Assembly: GCA_002438075.1 (NCBI GenBank) | Contig: DJSQ01000134.1 | Span: forward strand, 1 to 37,580 | From: Clostridiales bacterium UBA6330 | GTDB taxonomy: Bacteria > Bacillota > Clostridia > Oscillospirales > CAG-272 | Length of the DNA: 37,580 nt | Direction: 5' to 3' | Shown here: positions 8,653 to 16,442 of the stretch, in pieces | How the letters are laid out: each line of letters starts with the position of its first letter | How positions within the stretch are numbered: position 1 is the stretch's first letter | Translations under genes and position numbers: made by a program | The notes under the pieces: model-generated | The model's database searches: none | Seen by the model: the letters and a program-made list of their open reading frames with translations, nothing else | Told to the model about the DNA's origin: nothing

Positions 8653-10065
8653 TCAGTGGGTCAGGAAGAACATTGCGGCAAAGAGAACCGTAATAATCCA
8701 AGTGCCCGCGTTGATCTCCTTGACCTTACCCGTGAAGAGCTTCACAAGAACATAAGAGATCAGACCGAACGCGATGCCGTAAGAGATGTTGTAGGTAAAG
8801 GGCATCATCACGAGGGTCAGGAAGGCGGGGAGCGCCTCGGACGGATCGTGCCAATTGATGTCACGAACGCCGCCCATCATGAGGATACCGACGTAAATCA
8901 GCGCCGCCGCGTATGCGCAGGCGGGAATCAGTGCCGCAACGGGGGAGAAGAACAGCGCAATCAGGAACAGCGCCGCCGTGAACATCGAGGAAAGTCCCGT
9001 CCGTGCACCTGCCGCAACACCCGAGGAGGACTCCACAAAGGTGGTGACCGTCGAGGTTCCGCAAACCGCACCCGTGCAGGTTGCAATTGCGTCCGCCAGC
9101 ATTGCGCGGTCCATGCTCGGAATCGCTTCCTCGCCCTTTTCGTTGCGCTCCAGCAGGTTGCCCGCCTTGCACGCACCCCAAAGGGTTCCCATCGTATCAA
9201 ACATATCCACCATGCAGAACGCCAGCGCGGTGGTCAGGAAGGCAATCACCAGTCCCGTGACCGAGTGCCCCTCCATGCCGAGATAGCCCGAGAAATCAAA
9301 GCCCTCGGTAAAGACCTTGCCGACTGCCATTGTGCCGAATTCCTTGAACGCGGTCAGGGGATTCATCGCGCTTCCCGTCAGGAAGCTGTAATCAAAGCCC
9401 GAAACCGTCAGGCTGAGCAGGTAGTAAACCGCCGTGCCGCCGAGAATGCTCCACATAATCGCGCCCTTGAAGCCCTTCTTGGAGAGGACCGCAATCGCAA
9501 TCACCGTGGCAATCGTGACCAGCAGAGGCATGATGCTGCCCCATGTTGCACTGCCGAGCAGGTTGAACGACGCGAGCGTGACACCGGTCGAGGAGCTCGG
9601 AATAACCAGCCCCGCGTCCTGGAAGCCGAGGAAGGCAATGAACAGACCGATTCCCGCGGGAATTGCCTGCTTCACCGTCTTCGGAATCGCGTCAAAAATC
9701 AGCTTGCGCAGACCCGTAACGGTCAGAAGCACGAACAGAATGCCGTCGACCAGAACGAACAGCAGGGCGTTGGCATAGGTGAAGCCCATGCCGAAGCAAA
9801 CGGTGTAGACAAAGAACGCGTTCAGTCCCATTCCCGAAGCCTGTGCCAGCGGAAGGTTGGCAAGCAGACCGATGAGAAGGGTTCCGACAACCGCCGAGAG
9901 CGCCGTGGCAATGTAGATGGCACCGAAGGAGACATTGCCCAATGCCGTAAACATTCCCGGGTTGACCGACAGAATGTAGGCCATTGCCATGAAGGTTGTG
10001 ATGCCGCCGATCAGCTCGGCTTTCACGGTTGTGTTGCGGTCTTGCAGATGGAACAGCTTTTCCAT
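8653..10065 (-). CDS. NCS2/AzgA-type purine (hypoxanthine/guanine/adenine) permease
   Basis: This 470-residue polytopic membrane protein has AzgA-family hallmarks: an N-terminal cytosolic segment, 'GGITTFMAMAYILSVNP', 'GTLLIGLLANLPLAQASGMG' followed by 'LNAFF', and later 'FVESSSGVAAGARTGLSS'. Members of this branch of the NCS2/AzgA group import purine bases by proton symport; the exact base cannot be read from the sequence. The start follows GAGGT at 10076-10081. The -10 lies only about 45 bases upstream, which is too short for a purine riboswitch. The RNA methyltransferase gene ends only a few bases upstream of this promoter, so readthrough from it is possible. Purine uptake would complement the deoxynucleoside salvage operon elsewhere in the window. 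Confidence 0.92.
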   Translation of the reverse strand: MEKLFHLQDRNTTVKAELIGGITTFMAMAYILSVNPGMFTALGNVSFGAIYIATALSAVVGTLLIGLLANLPLAQASGMGLNAFFVYTVCFGMGFTYANALLFVLVDGILFVLLTVTGLRKLIFDAIPKTVKQAIPAGIGLFIAFLGFQDAGLVIPSSSTGVTLASFNLLGSATWGSIMPLLVTIATVIAIAVLSKKGFKGAIMWSILGGTAVYYLLSLTVSGFDYSFLTGSAMNPLTAFKEFGTMAVGKVFTEGFDFSGYLGMEGHSVTGLVIAFLTTALAFCMVDMFDTMGTLWGACKAGNLLERNEKGEEAIPSMDRAMLADAIATCTGAVCGTSTVTTFVESSSGVAAGARTGLSSMFTAALFLIALFFSPVAALIPACAYAAALIYVGILMMGGVRDINWHDPSEALPAFLTLVMMPFTYNISYGIAFGLISYVLVKLFTGKVKEINAGTWIITVLFAAMFFLTH

Positions 10066-10110
10066 GATGTAATTTTACCTCATTTCATAGTATTTTGAGC
10101 CGCAAGACCT

Positions 10111-10139
10111 ATTATATCATACAGCGGGCGAAAAGTCAA
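10111..10139 (-). promoter_or_regulatory. Promoter of the purine permease gene
   Basis: On the minus strand TTGACT (10134-10139), a 17-base spacer and TATAAT (10111-10116) preceded by TGA (extended -10). Its -35 almost touches the stop codon of the upstream methyltransferase gene. Confidence 0.75.
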
Positions 10140-10141
10140 CC

Positions 10142-10933
10142 TTATTTTGCTTTTTTGTCGTCGGGAAGGCGATTTTGTCGGAAAATTTCAAAGGCGAGGA
10201 CCGCACAGGCGGCGGAGGAGGAGAGGGAACCGCGAAATTCCCGCCCGTAATCCACGCGGACCACGGCATCCGATGCGTCCAGAATTTTCCGCGAAATGCC
10301 GCGCTTTTCGCCGCCGACCACCAGCAGAAGCGGGTACCCAAGCGGTGCATCAAACACCGAGACCGAATCGCGGATGCCCGCCGAAAGGATGCGGTAGCCC
10401 GCCGCGCGGAATTCCCGCACCATCGTGTCGGCATCTGCAACCGACAGCTCCAGCTTCTCCGAGGTCCCCGCCGAGGATTTTGCCACCACTCCCGCGGCAC
10501 TCATCCAATGTCGCGGCGGCAGGACCACGCCCGTAACGCCTGCCGCATAGAGTGAGCGGAGCGCGTTCCCGAAGTTGTACGGGTCCTCCATGCCCTCGGT
10601 GTAAACATAAAAGCCGTTCGGCTTGATTCGCTCGGCGCAAAGCGGCGGAATGGTTCGGTCCGTGCAGACCGCCACAATGCCGCCGTGCGTGGTTCCCGCA
10701 GTCATGCGGTCAATCTCTTCGGGGTCAACGAACGCCACGGGAAAGCCCAGCTCGTGGGACTTGGCGGTCAGATAGCCGATTTCCGCCGCCTTGGAGCGCC
10801 GCTTGGTGCGGTCGACCAGCACACGCAGAATCCGACGGTCGTTGATTTCCTGCGGCGTGTTCAGAAGCGCGGAGACCGAGGTCATGCCTTCGAGAAGGAC
10901 CTCCGCATCGGAGGCGGCTTGAATTTTTTCCAT
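10142..10933 (-). CDS. SpoU/TrmH-family (SPOUT) RNA 2'-O-methyltransferase
   Basis: This 263-residue protein has the two-part layout of TrmH/RlmB-like enzymes. The N-terminal ~105 residues form a substrate-binding region ('TTHGGIVAVC' at 81-90), followed by a SPOUT catalytic domain. Motif 1 is 'DPYNFGNALRSLYAAGV' (N120, R126), motif 2 'VVGGEKRGIS' (205-214) and motif 3 'VRVDYGREFRGSLSSSAACA' (225-244). The family methylates ribose 2'-OH in rRNA or tRNA using S-adenosylmethionine. Motif 3 usually reads SLNVSVA; here Asn is replaced ('SLSSSAA'), a divergence that may affect cofactor binding. The RNA target cannot be deduced. It diverges from spoIIID, with an AAAGAGGA site before the ATG. Confidence 0.88.
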   Translation of the reverse strand: MEKIQAASDAEVLLEGMTSVSALLNTPQEINDRRILRVLVDRTKRRSKAAEIGYLTAKSHELGFPVAFVDPEEIDRMTAGTTHGGIVAVCTDRTIPPLCAERIKPNGFYVYTEGMEDPYNFGNALRSLYAAGVTGVVLPPRHWMSAAGVVAKSSAGTSEKLELSVADADTMVREFRAAGYRILSAGIRDSVSVFDAPLGYPLLLVVGGEKRGISRKILDASDAVVRVDYGREFRGSLSSSAACAVLAFEIFRQNRLPDDKKAK

Positions 10934-11025
10934 AAAGGGTCCTCTTTTCTTCTATTTTTTCCTTTTCCTTCATAGAATGGAACTACATAGATACAGATAC
11001 ACGGACAGACGAAGGAGGATATGCA

Positions 11026-11301
11026 ATGTCGGTATCGGATTGGAGCGGCAGAGCCAGATGCGTGGTTCTGGGGGAATATCTCGCGGAGAAGAAAACAACG
11101 GTCCGTCAGGCGGCGGCAGTGTTCGGGGTCAGCAAAAGCACGGTACATAAGGATGTGACCGAAACCCTGCGCTTTGTGAACCGCCCGCTGTGGGAGGAGG
11201 TCCGCCGCGTTCTGCTACAGAACAAGGAGGAGCGACATCTGCGCGGCGGGGAAGCCACGCGCATCAAGTATTCCGCTCTGCACGAGCGGGAAAAGGAGTA
11301 A
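11026..11301 (+). CDS. spoIIID: Sporulation transcriptional regulator SpoIIID
   Basis: This 91-residue DNA-binding protein closely matches SpoIIID of Bacillus and Clostridium, the mother-cell regulator that modulates the sigma-E regulon and helps activate sigK. Diagnostic parts are the helix-turn-helix 'VRQAAAVFGVSKSTVHKDVT' (residues 26-45) and the C-terminal basic block 'HLRGGEATRIKYSALHE'. A strong AAGGAGGATAT site precedes the ATG. It shows that the organism is, or recently was, an endospore former. The upstream 90 bases should hold a mother-cell promoter, but I could not identify a convincing sigma-E site. It converges with the PHP-like gene with a 15-base gap and only a short TGCGGA/TCCGCA stem (11310-11327) between them. 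Confidence 0.95.
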   Translation: MSVSDWSGRARCVVLGEYLAEKKTTVRQAAAVFGVSKSTVHKDVTETLRFVNRPLWEEVRRVLLQNKEERHLRGGEATRIKYSALHEREKE

Positions 11302-11316
11302 GCGCGGTCTGCGGAG

Positions 11317-12021
11317 CTATTTCCGCACAGGGGTCGGCTTCATCGTCAGGAGCTCCGCTAAGGTCTCCTTTCCGAAATCGGCTTCCGCCGCCTCGATTGC
11401 CGTGCGGAAATCGTAGTAGCCCGCACCGCCCGGGGAGTTGACACCGGTTCCGAACAGCACGGTTGCCCCGCGCTTCATCAGCTTGCGCAAAGCGCCGCGG
11501 ACCCGAGGGTCCTTCAGGGAGAGGTAGTTGAACTGATAGACCGCATCCAGTCCGAGTAAACGGTCAACCGCCTCGGACGGAAAACGGGTGATGTAATGGT
11601 CGGTTTCCATAATCAACGGACGCGCGGGCGTGTGGTAAAGCAATTGGTTCCACTCGTGCGCTTCCTCCTGCGTCATGCCGTTCCACGGGAGCAGGACAGG
11701 CAACAGCCCGAGCCTCGGCAGCTTCAGCCGCATCAAGCCGACCAGCTCGGAGACCCGGGGACGCAGACGGAGATAGCCGCCCGCAAAGGCGCGAACCCCC
11801 TGCGGCAGTGTCCGTGTCAATTCCCGCATGGCGCGGTCGCGTTGCAAAAGAAAGCAGGGGAGGGATTCCCGCAGGCAGTCGAATTCCGCCATCATGCAGA
11901 AGCGGCGGATTCCCGTCCGCGCGTGCAGACGGATGATTGCCTCGCGCGCATCCCACGGCGAGGCAATCCATTCGCCCATCATCGGGAGCAGGTGACAGTT
12001 CCAGTCGGTCAGCAGATTCAT
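11317..12021 (-). CDS. CpsB/YwqE-like PHP-fold protein lacking metal ligands
   Basis: This 234-residue protein has the size and motif order of the CpsB/CapC/YwqE manganese-dependent tyrosine phosphatases (PHP fold), but the metal-binding motifs are altered. The usual DIHCHILPGIDDG near the N-terminus reads 'DWNCHLLPMMGEW' (first His of HxH is Asn8). The usual TPH block reads 'MMAEFD', and the usual C-terminal SDAH block reads 'GTGVNSPG'. The scaffold remains: 'RPLIMETDHYITRFP', 'YQFNYLSL' and a final helix 'TLAELLTMKPTP'. It is therefore probably catalytically dead, perhaps a binding or regulatory protein; family assignment is by motif order only. No capsule or tyrosine-kinase genes are nearby. 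A two-sided hairpin separates it from the upstream CNNM genes. Confidence 0.62.
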   Translation of the reverse strand: MNLLTDWNCHLLPMMGEWIASPWDAREAIIRLHARTGIRRFCMMAEFDCLRESLPCFLLQRDRAMRELTRTLPQGVRAFAGGYLRLRPRVSELVGLMRLKLPRLGLLPVLLPWNGMTQEEAHEWNQLLYHTPARPLIMETDHYITRFPSEAVDRLLGLDAVYQFNYLSLKDPRVRGALRKLMKRGATVLFGTGVNSPGGAGYYDFRTAIEAAEADFGKETLAELLTMKPTPVRK

Positions 12022-12043
12022 AGGTACCTCGGAAAAAAGCTCG

Positions 12044-12075
12044 GGGGCTACAGCATTTGCGGTAGCCCCTTTTTT
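12044..12075. terminator. Terminator hairpin downstream of the CNNM pair
   Basis: An 8-bp stem (12044-12051 with 12062-12069) is followed by six T on the plus strand. On the minus strand the same stem is followed, after five bases, by another T-run (12032-12037). It most likely ends the CNNM transcript. A second weaker inverted repeat (12086-12092 with 12114-12120) lies closer to the stop codon. Confidence 0.65.
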
Positions 12076-12130
12076 CGTTGCAGGTCATACCGTCGGCAGT
12101 CTGAAGAGCCTTGCGGTATGCCGCGTTCGG

Positions 12131-13441
12131 TCAGTCGTCGTCTTCCTCGTTCTCGCGCGGCTTGACAAGAATGGTCAGCTTGGTCACGCGCATATCGTCC
12201 ATTTCCGAAACGACCACAACCATTGTGTGGGTCTCGTCCTCGTCGGTAAAGCTGTCGCCAACGTGCGGGTCGGCATTCAATCGCTCGATTGCCCAGCCGC
12301 CCATGGTGGTGTACTCGCATTCAAAGTCGCGCGGCTCGTATTCAATCTCCGAGAAGAAATCGTCGATGTTCATGTCGCCCGAAACCTCGTAGGTGTTTTC
12401 GCCCGTTTTGACGAATTCGGGAACAATCTCGTCCGATTCATCCCAGATGTCGCCAACCAGCTCCTCGAGGATGTCCTCCATCGTCACAATGCCCAGCGTG
12501 CCGCCGAACTCGTCAACGATGATTGCAATGTGGGTCTTTCTCTCCCGCAGGACCGTCAGCGCGGCGGGGAGCTTCATGGTCTTGTGCAGGAAGCAGGGCT
12601 CCATGAGAAGCGCACGGATGGCTTCGGTGGAGAGCACGGGGGTGTCGATTGCCTGACGGTAGTAATGATTGAGGTAAAGAATGCCGATGATGTTGTCAAC
12701 CGAATCCTCGTAAACGGGAATGCGGGAGAAGTGGGAGCCTTCAATCACCTTGTGAATCTCGTCCGGCGTATCCAGAATGTCAAACGCCAGCATATCGATT
12801 CGGGGCGTCATGATCTCTTCCACCGTCGTGTCGCGGAATTCGAGCGTGGACTGGAGCAGATCGCTCTGATCCTCGTCAATCACGCCTTCTTCCTCAACCG
12901 TGTCGATGATGGAGGAAAGTTCCTCTTCGGTCACGGTCGGTCCGTCATCCTTGTCCTTACCCCAGATTTTGGAGAGCAGTTTCACCAGTCCCATAACCAA
13001 CCAGACAATCGGGTAGAGAATGTAGGTCAGAATGCGGATGGGGTAGGCGAACCAGAGCACCGTGGTGTCGGCGTTGTTCTTGGCAATGATTTTCGGGACA
13101 ATCTCGCCGAAAATCAGGATGATAAAGGTCATAACCAGCGTTGCAATCAGAGACGCGAGGCTGTCGGACCCTGCGCTTCCGACTCGTAGCAAGAGGCTCA
13201 TGGTGATAACCGTTGCCGCCGTGGATGCCGCGATGTTGGCAAGGTTGTTGCCGATGAGAATCGCGGAGAGCGCCGAGGTAAAGTTTTCGCTGATTTTGTA
13301 AGCCAGCGCCGCAGTCTTGCTTCCCGCCTCCGCCGATTTCTTCAGGCGCATTTTGTTGGACGCGTTGAAGGAAATCTCCGAAGCGGAGAAGAATGCGGAG
13401 AAGAGAATCATGATGAAAATTACAAGAATATAGCCTGCCAT
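12131..13441 (-). CDS. CNNM/CBS/CorC-type transporter-like membrane protein (second copy)
   Basis: This 436-residue protein has the architecture once called hemolysin/HlyC: a CNNM (DUF21) membrane domain (about 1-190, with 'FFSASEISFNASNKMRLKK' and 'LIFGEIVPKI'), paired CBS domains (about 200-325, 'TVEEIMTPRIDMLAFD', 'IIVDEFGGTLGIVTMEDILE') and a CorC/HlyC C-terminal domain (about 345-425). Related proteins are linked to Mg2+ homeostasis and efflux; the substrate here is inferred. A GTG at 13447 is in frame, but it sits directly on the AGGAGG site, so the ATG at 13441, seven bases from it, is preferred. Only two bases separate that ATG from the stop of the upstream paralogue. The C-terminus is acidic (EENEEDDD). 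Confidence 0.92.
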   Translation of the reverse strand: MAGYILVIFIMILFSAFFSASEISFNASNKMRLKKSAEAGSKTAALAYKISENFTSALSAILIGNNLANIAASTAATVITMSLLLRVGSAGSDSLASLIATLVMTFIILIFGEIVPKIIAKNNADTTVLWFAYPIRILTYILYPIVWLVMGLVKLLSKIWGKDKDDGPTVTEEELSSIIDTVEEEGVIDEDQSDLLQSTLEFRDTTVEEIMTPRIDMLAFDILDTPDEIHKVIEGSHFSRIPVYEDSVDNIIGILYLNHYYRQAIDTPVLSTEAIRALLMEPCFLHKTMKLPAALTVLRERKTHIAIIVDEFGGTLGIVTMEDILEELVGDIWDESDEIVPEFVKTGENTYEVSGDMNIDDFFSEIEYEPRDFECEYTTMGGWAIERLNADPHVGDSFTDEDETHTMVVVVSEMDDMRVTKLTILVKPRENEEDDD

Positions 13442-13443
13442 GG

Positions 13444-14832
13444 TCACGCCTCCTGTCCGTCATCCGCCGAAGCGGTTTGTTCATCCTCGGGAATGACACG
13501 GATGATCACATGGTCGATTTTGCCGTCCTCCACGTCCTCAACGGTGAATTCGAGGTCTCCCACCGTCACGCTGTCGTCCTCCTCGGGCATCTTGTCGAAC
13601 TTTTCCAGCAAAAGCGAGAGAATCGGGCGCGCGGGATTGATTCCCTGCGGGCAGGGAATGCCCATCTTTTCGCAGACCTCCCCGCAAATCAGGTGCGTGC
13701 TGACCTGAAAACGGTTTCCGCCGAGCTTGACGAAATCGTTGTCCACCACGTCATCCTCATCCCAGATTTCGCCCACCAGCTCTTCGAGGAAGTCCTCGAT
13801 GGTGATGATTCCCACCGTGTGCATTTCCGCGTCCCGCACCACGCCGAGATAGAATTTGTGCTGACGCATCTCGGTCAGCAGGTCGTCAATCAGCGCATCG
13901 GGCTTGACGAAATAGGGGGGAATCAGCAGTCCGCGTAGGCGGACGTTCGGATTCTTCAGATAAGCGCGGATGAAGGCGCGAATCTGGAGCGTTCCGATGA
14001 TATGGTCAAGGTCACCGTCATAAACCGGCAGACGGCTGTGCGTGGTGTTTTTGATTTGATCGATGATCTGTGCGTTGGGAAGGGACGCATCGATTGCAAC
14101 GATATCCTGCCGCATGGTCATGACATCGCGGGCGCGGGTGTCGGAGAAATCGAGCGCCGATTTGAACAGGTCACCCTGCTCCTCGTTCATCACGCCTTCC
14201 TTTTCGATGGTGTCGATGATGTCGTAGAGCTCATCCTCGGTGATGGAGGGCGCCTTTTCGTGCTTCATAAAGCGTTCGGTCAATTTGGTAAAGCCGCGCG
14301 AAATCAGCGTGAAGAAGGAGACCAGCGGGGTCAGAAGCTTCATTAGGAAGCGCACGGGTGCGGCGAACAGCAGGGAGAGCGAATCGCAACGGTCGTTGGC
14401 GAAGCTCTTCGGAATCATTTCGCTGAACAGAAACACAATCATTGTGGAAATGATTGTACACCAGAGCGCAACCGCGTCGGTATTACCGAACAGGCGGGTG
14501 GCAATTACGGTTGCAACGGAAGCGGCTGCAATGTGGGTGATGTTGTTTCCGATGAGAAGCGTTGTCAGCGCCCTGTCGAAATTGTTTGAGATGTACATCA
14601 CGCCCTTTGCGCGTTTGTTTCCGTCATCCGCCTTTGCCTTGATACGGATTTTGTTCATCGCGGAGAACGCGCTCTCGGCACCGCCGAAGAACCCGCCACC
14701 TATGACGAACAGAATGAACAACAGAGTCAGCCCCGCAACTCCTTTCTCCGCGGCGGGTGAATCCGCGGCGGCAAAAAGCGCCTTTTGTGGGACGTTCCAT
14801 AACCAACTCCATATGTTCCCGTCTGTGTCCAT
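13444..14832 (-). CDS. CNNM/CBS/CorC-type transporter-like membrane protein (first copy)
   Basis: This 462-residue paralogue of the following gene has the same order: membrane CNNM domain ('FFGGAESAFSAMNKIRIKAK', 'FLFSEMIPKSFAN'), two CBS domains ('ARDVMTMRQDIVAID', then 'VRDAEMHTVGIITIEDFLEE') and a C-terminal CorC domain. It has a longer N-terminus with an extra ~30 residues before the first membrane helix. The frame can start at a TTG at 14844, but that codon abuts the AAGGAG site; I use the ATG at 14832 despite its slightly long spacing of 12 bases. The two copies differ throughout, so this is an old duplication rather than a recent one. Cotranslation of two paralogues suggests a heterodimer, which is inference. 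Confidence 0.9.
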   Translation of the reverse strand: MDTDGNIWSWLWNVPQKALFAAADSPAAEKGVAGLTLLFILFVIGGGFFGGAESAFSAMNKIRIKAKADDGNKRAKGVMYISNNFDRALTTLLIGNNITHIAAASVATVIATRLFGNTDAVALWCTIISTMIVFLFSEMIPKSFANDRCDSLSLLFAAPVRFLMKLLTPLVSFFTLISRGFTKLTERFMKHEKAPSITEDELYDIIDTIEKEGVMNEEQGDLFKSALDFSDTRARDVMTMRQDIVAIDASLPNAQIIDQIKNTTHSRLPVYDGDLDHIIGTLQIRAFIRAYLKNPNVRLRGLLIPPYFVKPDALIDDLLTEMRQHKFYLGVVRDAEMHTVGIITIEDFLEELVGEIWDEDDVVDNDFVKLGGNRFQVSTHLICGEVCEKMGIPCPQGINPARPILSLLLEKFDKMPEEDDSVTVGDLEFTVEDVEDGKIDHVIIRVIPEDEQTASADDGQEA

Positions 14833-14870
14833 TTGAAAAACCAACTCCTTTTCGGTAAAGAATATTTATC

Positions 14871-14899
14871 ATTATATCATATAAACAGATAAAAGTCAA
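14871..14899 (-). promoter_or_regulatory. Promoter of the CNNM pair
   Basis: On the minus strand TTGACT (14894-14899), a 17-base spacer and TATAAT (14871-14876) preceded by TGA (extended -10). It strongly resembles the purine permease promoter, including the TATGATATAAT core. Confidence 0.75.
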
Positions 14900-14947
14900 G
14901 AGGTTTTTGCGCCGATTTGATGAAATTTCGGCACAAAATGCAAAAAA

Positions 14948-15991
14948 TCAGTCAAGGCGGCGCAGCTTGGGGGCAAGGGAGCGCAGATAATCGTTGCCGA
15001 GCATGGTCTCAATCTCGCCGAACGTGCGGATTTCCGCGCCATCGGTCCCGTCAAAGATGCGGTCCGTGACCATGTGGCGGAGCGAGGAAAGCAGGGTGGG
15101 CTCAATCCAGTAGCGGAATGCGGTTTCGGGGAAGCGCGCCTCCAGCCGCTTCATGCGCAGATAGAGCGGCAGACCGTCGGATTGGTCGTGCCAGATGTCA
15201 ACGAACGCGAGGTCGAACGCCTCGGGCTTCATCTCCCGCTCGGTGAACTCGAACGCATCGGCATTCAGAACGGTGATTTTGTCTCGGTTCGGGAACTGCG
15301 GCAGAATGCAATCGCGGAACAGACCGATGAGGTCGGGGTCGCGCTCAATCACCGTCACCGACTGCACCTCGGGCTTCTGTGACGCATGAAACGCGAAATA
15401 CCCCAGCCCCAAGCCGTAGGTCAGGACCCGCCCGTGCGCCTCGGCGATGACCGCCCGCATGGTCTCCGACTCGTTCGGCGTGACGGTCATCCATTCCACA
15501 CCGTTTTCGGTGACGGACGGGAAGGAAAAGCGCTCCTCAAAAAAGCCGATTTGCGGAATCTCGCGGAAGTCGGAGGTCAGAACGGGATGCCCGCAGACGA
15601 ACGGCTCGAACGCATGATATTCCCCATGCGTAAACCGCCATTTGCCGACCGACAGGTCCCCGAAACGAACCGTTTTCACATATGCGTCGTTGCGGTAGGG
15701 CGCAGGGGAGAGCGAGCGGACCCCTGCCTGAATATAGACCCGCTCCAAACGGCGGTCATCGGGGTTATCGGGAACCTCCAGCCCAAGGGACGCGGAAAAG
15801 AGCGCGCGGAACGCATCGGCGGCGGGAATCCCGCAGTCGGCGGCAAGGTCGCGGACCGTCCGTGCGTCCAGCAGACGCGGGGTCAGGTTAAGATAGCTTG
15901 CATACAGGCGGAGAATGCGGTCGTTTTCCTCCGTGACCTGCTTCAGGCGCGCCACGTGGAGCGCGTCCGAGGGGGAAAGAGTCAGCTTCAT
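14948..15991 (-). CDS. SAM-dependent methyltransferase-fold (spermidine synthase-like) protein, function unknown
   Basis: This 347-residue protein has an uncharacterised N-terminal half (about 1-185) followed by a Rossmann methyltransferase core. Its glycine loop is 'VLTYGLGLGYFAFHAS' (189-204), its acidic end of strand two 'VTVIERDPDL' (E216), and a later 'FDLAFVDIWHDQSDGLPLYL' resembles the active-site strand of polyamine synthase-like enzymes. These features support S-adenosylmethionine or decarboxylated-SAM binding, but no substrate can be named. The ATG at 15991 is chosen over the upstream in-frame ATG because AAAGGA lies seven bases before it. The gene stands alone with its own promoter. 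A weak stem (14911-14936) follows it but lacks a proper T-run. Confidence 0.7.
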   Translation of the reverse strand: MKLTLSPSDALHVARLKQVTEENDRILRLYASYLNLTPRLLDARTVRDLAADCGIPAADAFRALFSASLGLEVPDNPDDRRLERVYIQAGVRSLSPAPYRNDAYVKTVRFGDLSVGKWRFTHGEYHAFEPFVCGHPVLTSDFREIPQIGFFEERFSFPSVTENGVEWMTVTPNESETMRAVIAEAHGRVLTYGLGLGYFAFHASQKPEVQSVTVIERDPDLIGLFRDCILPQFPNRDKITVLNADAFEFTEREMKPEAFDLAFVDIWHDQSDGLPLYLRMKRLEARFPETAFRYWIEPTLLSSLRHMVTDRIFDGTDGAEIRTFGEIETMLGNDYLRSLAPKLRRLD

Positions 15992-16026
15992 GTCGGTTCC
16001 TTTCGGCTTCTGTTTTATCATTCTAT

Positions 16027-16055
16027 ATTATAGCATTCTTTGAGGGGAAATGCAA
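16027..16055 (-). promoter_or_regulatory. Promoter of the methyltransferase-fold gene
   Basis: On the minus strand TTGCAT (16050-16055), a 17-base spacer and TATAAT (16027-16032), about 35 bases before the start codon. Confidence 0.7.
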
Positions 16056-16076
16056 CGGGTTTTCGATCATTCGGAA

Positions 16077-16112
16077 AAACAAAAACGGTCGGGAGGCTCT
16101 GCTCCGCGACCG
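16077..16112 (-). terminator. Terminator of the small XRE regulator gene
   Basis: An imperfect GC-rich stem (16086-16096 with 16102-16112) begins five bases past the stop codon on the minus strand and is followed by TTTTTGTTTTT (16075-16085). It is a convincing intrinsic terminator. Confidence 0.78.
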
Positions 16113-16116
16113 CCTT

Positions 16117-16329
16117 TTACAGCATGGGATTGTCCGTCAATCCGAGGATGTAATCCGCGCTGACGTTGTAGTATCGGCAAAGTGCCAGAAGATGTCGGAT
16201 GGGCAGCTCGTTCTCTCCGCGCTCGTAGCGGGAATACATGGTTTGCGAGGTACCGAGATAGGACGCAACCTCCTGTTGTGTTCTGTCGTGGTCCTCCCGC
16301 AGGTTGCGAATCCGTGCAATATAGTCCAT
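16117..16329 (-). CDS. Small XRE-family HTH regulator (70 aa)
   Basis: This 70-residue protein is a single Cro/CI-type helix-turn-helix domain: 'RIRNLREDHDRTQQEVASYL' then 'GTSQTMYSRYERGENELPIR', ending in 'YYNVSADYILGLTDNPML', a common tail of small clostridial XRE repressors. The ATG at 16329 is preceded by GAGAGGAGGAG. It has no effector domain, so it probably acts as a simple dimeric repressor in the cytoplasm. It is transcribed divergently from the membrane XRE protein gene, and the two promoters overlap in their -35 regions, which makes control of its own gene and of its neighbour plausible. Its operator cannot be defined from one sequence. Confidence 0.88.
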   Translation of the reverse strand: MDYIARIRNLREDHDRTQQEVASYLGTSQTMYSRYERGENELPIRHLLALCRYYNVSADYILGLTDNPML

Positions 16330-16357
16330 TTTGCGCTCCTCCTCTCCGAACGCTATC

Positions 16358-16366
16358 ATTATACCA
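16358..16366 (-). promoter_or_regulatory. Extended -10 promoter of the small XRE gene
   Basis: On the minus strand TGG directly precedes TATAAT (16358-16363). No good -35 is visible at 17 bases, so this looks like an extended -10 promoter whose -35 region overlaps that of the plus-strand promoter at 16384. Confidence 0.55.
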
Positions 16367-16383
16367 AAATTTTTCCTTTGCTA

Positions 16384-16412
16384 TTGACTTTAATAAACAT
16401 TTGTGTTATAAT
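16384..16412 (+). promoter_or_regulatory. Upstream promoter P1 of the membrane XRE/lipoprotein unit
   Basis: TTGACT (16384-16389), a 17-base spacer and TATAAT (16407-16412). A transcript from here would carry a leader of about 125 nt containing a hairpin (16443-16450 with 16469-16476). Confidence 0.68.
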
Positions 16413-16442
16413 GAAGAGAAAACACCCGTATAAACGTTCATT

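Noticed and set aside
8656..10098. 480-codon plus-strand frame opposite the purine permease
   Set aside because: Its product is an Arg/Glu/His/Gln-rich shadow of a clear membrane transporter and has no suitable ribosome binding site.
10066..10110. Purine riboswitch upstream of the permease
   Set aside because: The leader from the predicted promoter is about 40 nt and shows no three-helix purine aptamer.
10934..11025. Sigma-E promoter for spoIIID
   Set aside because: Partial matches (CATAGAAT and GATACA) exist, but their spacing does not fit well enough to support a call.
14911..14936. Stem after the methyltransferase-fold gene as an intrinsic terminator
   Set aside because: The stem is short, has a G-U pair and is not followed by a T-run on the minus strand.
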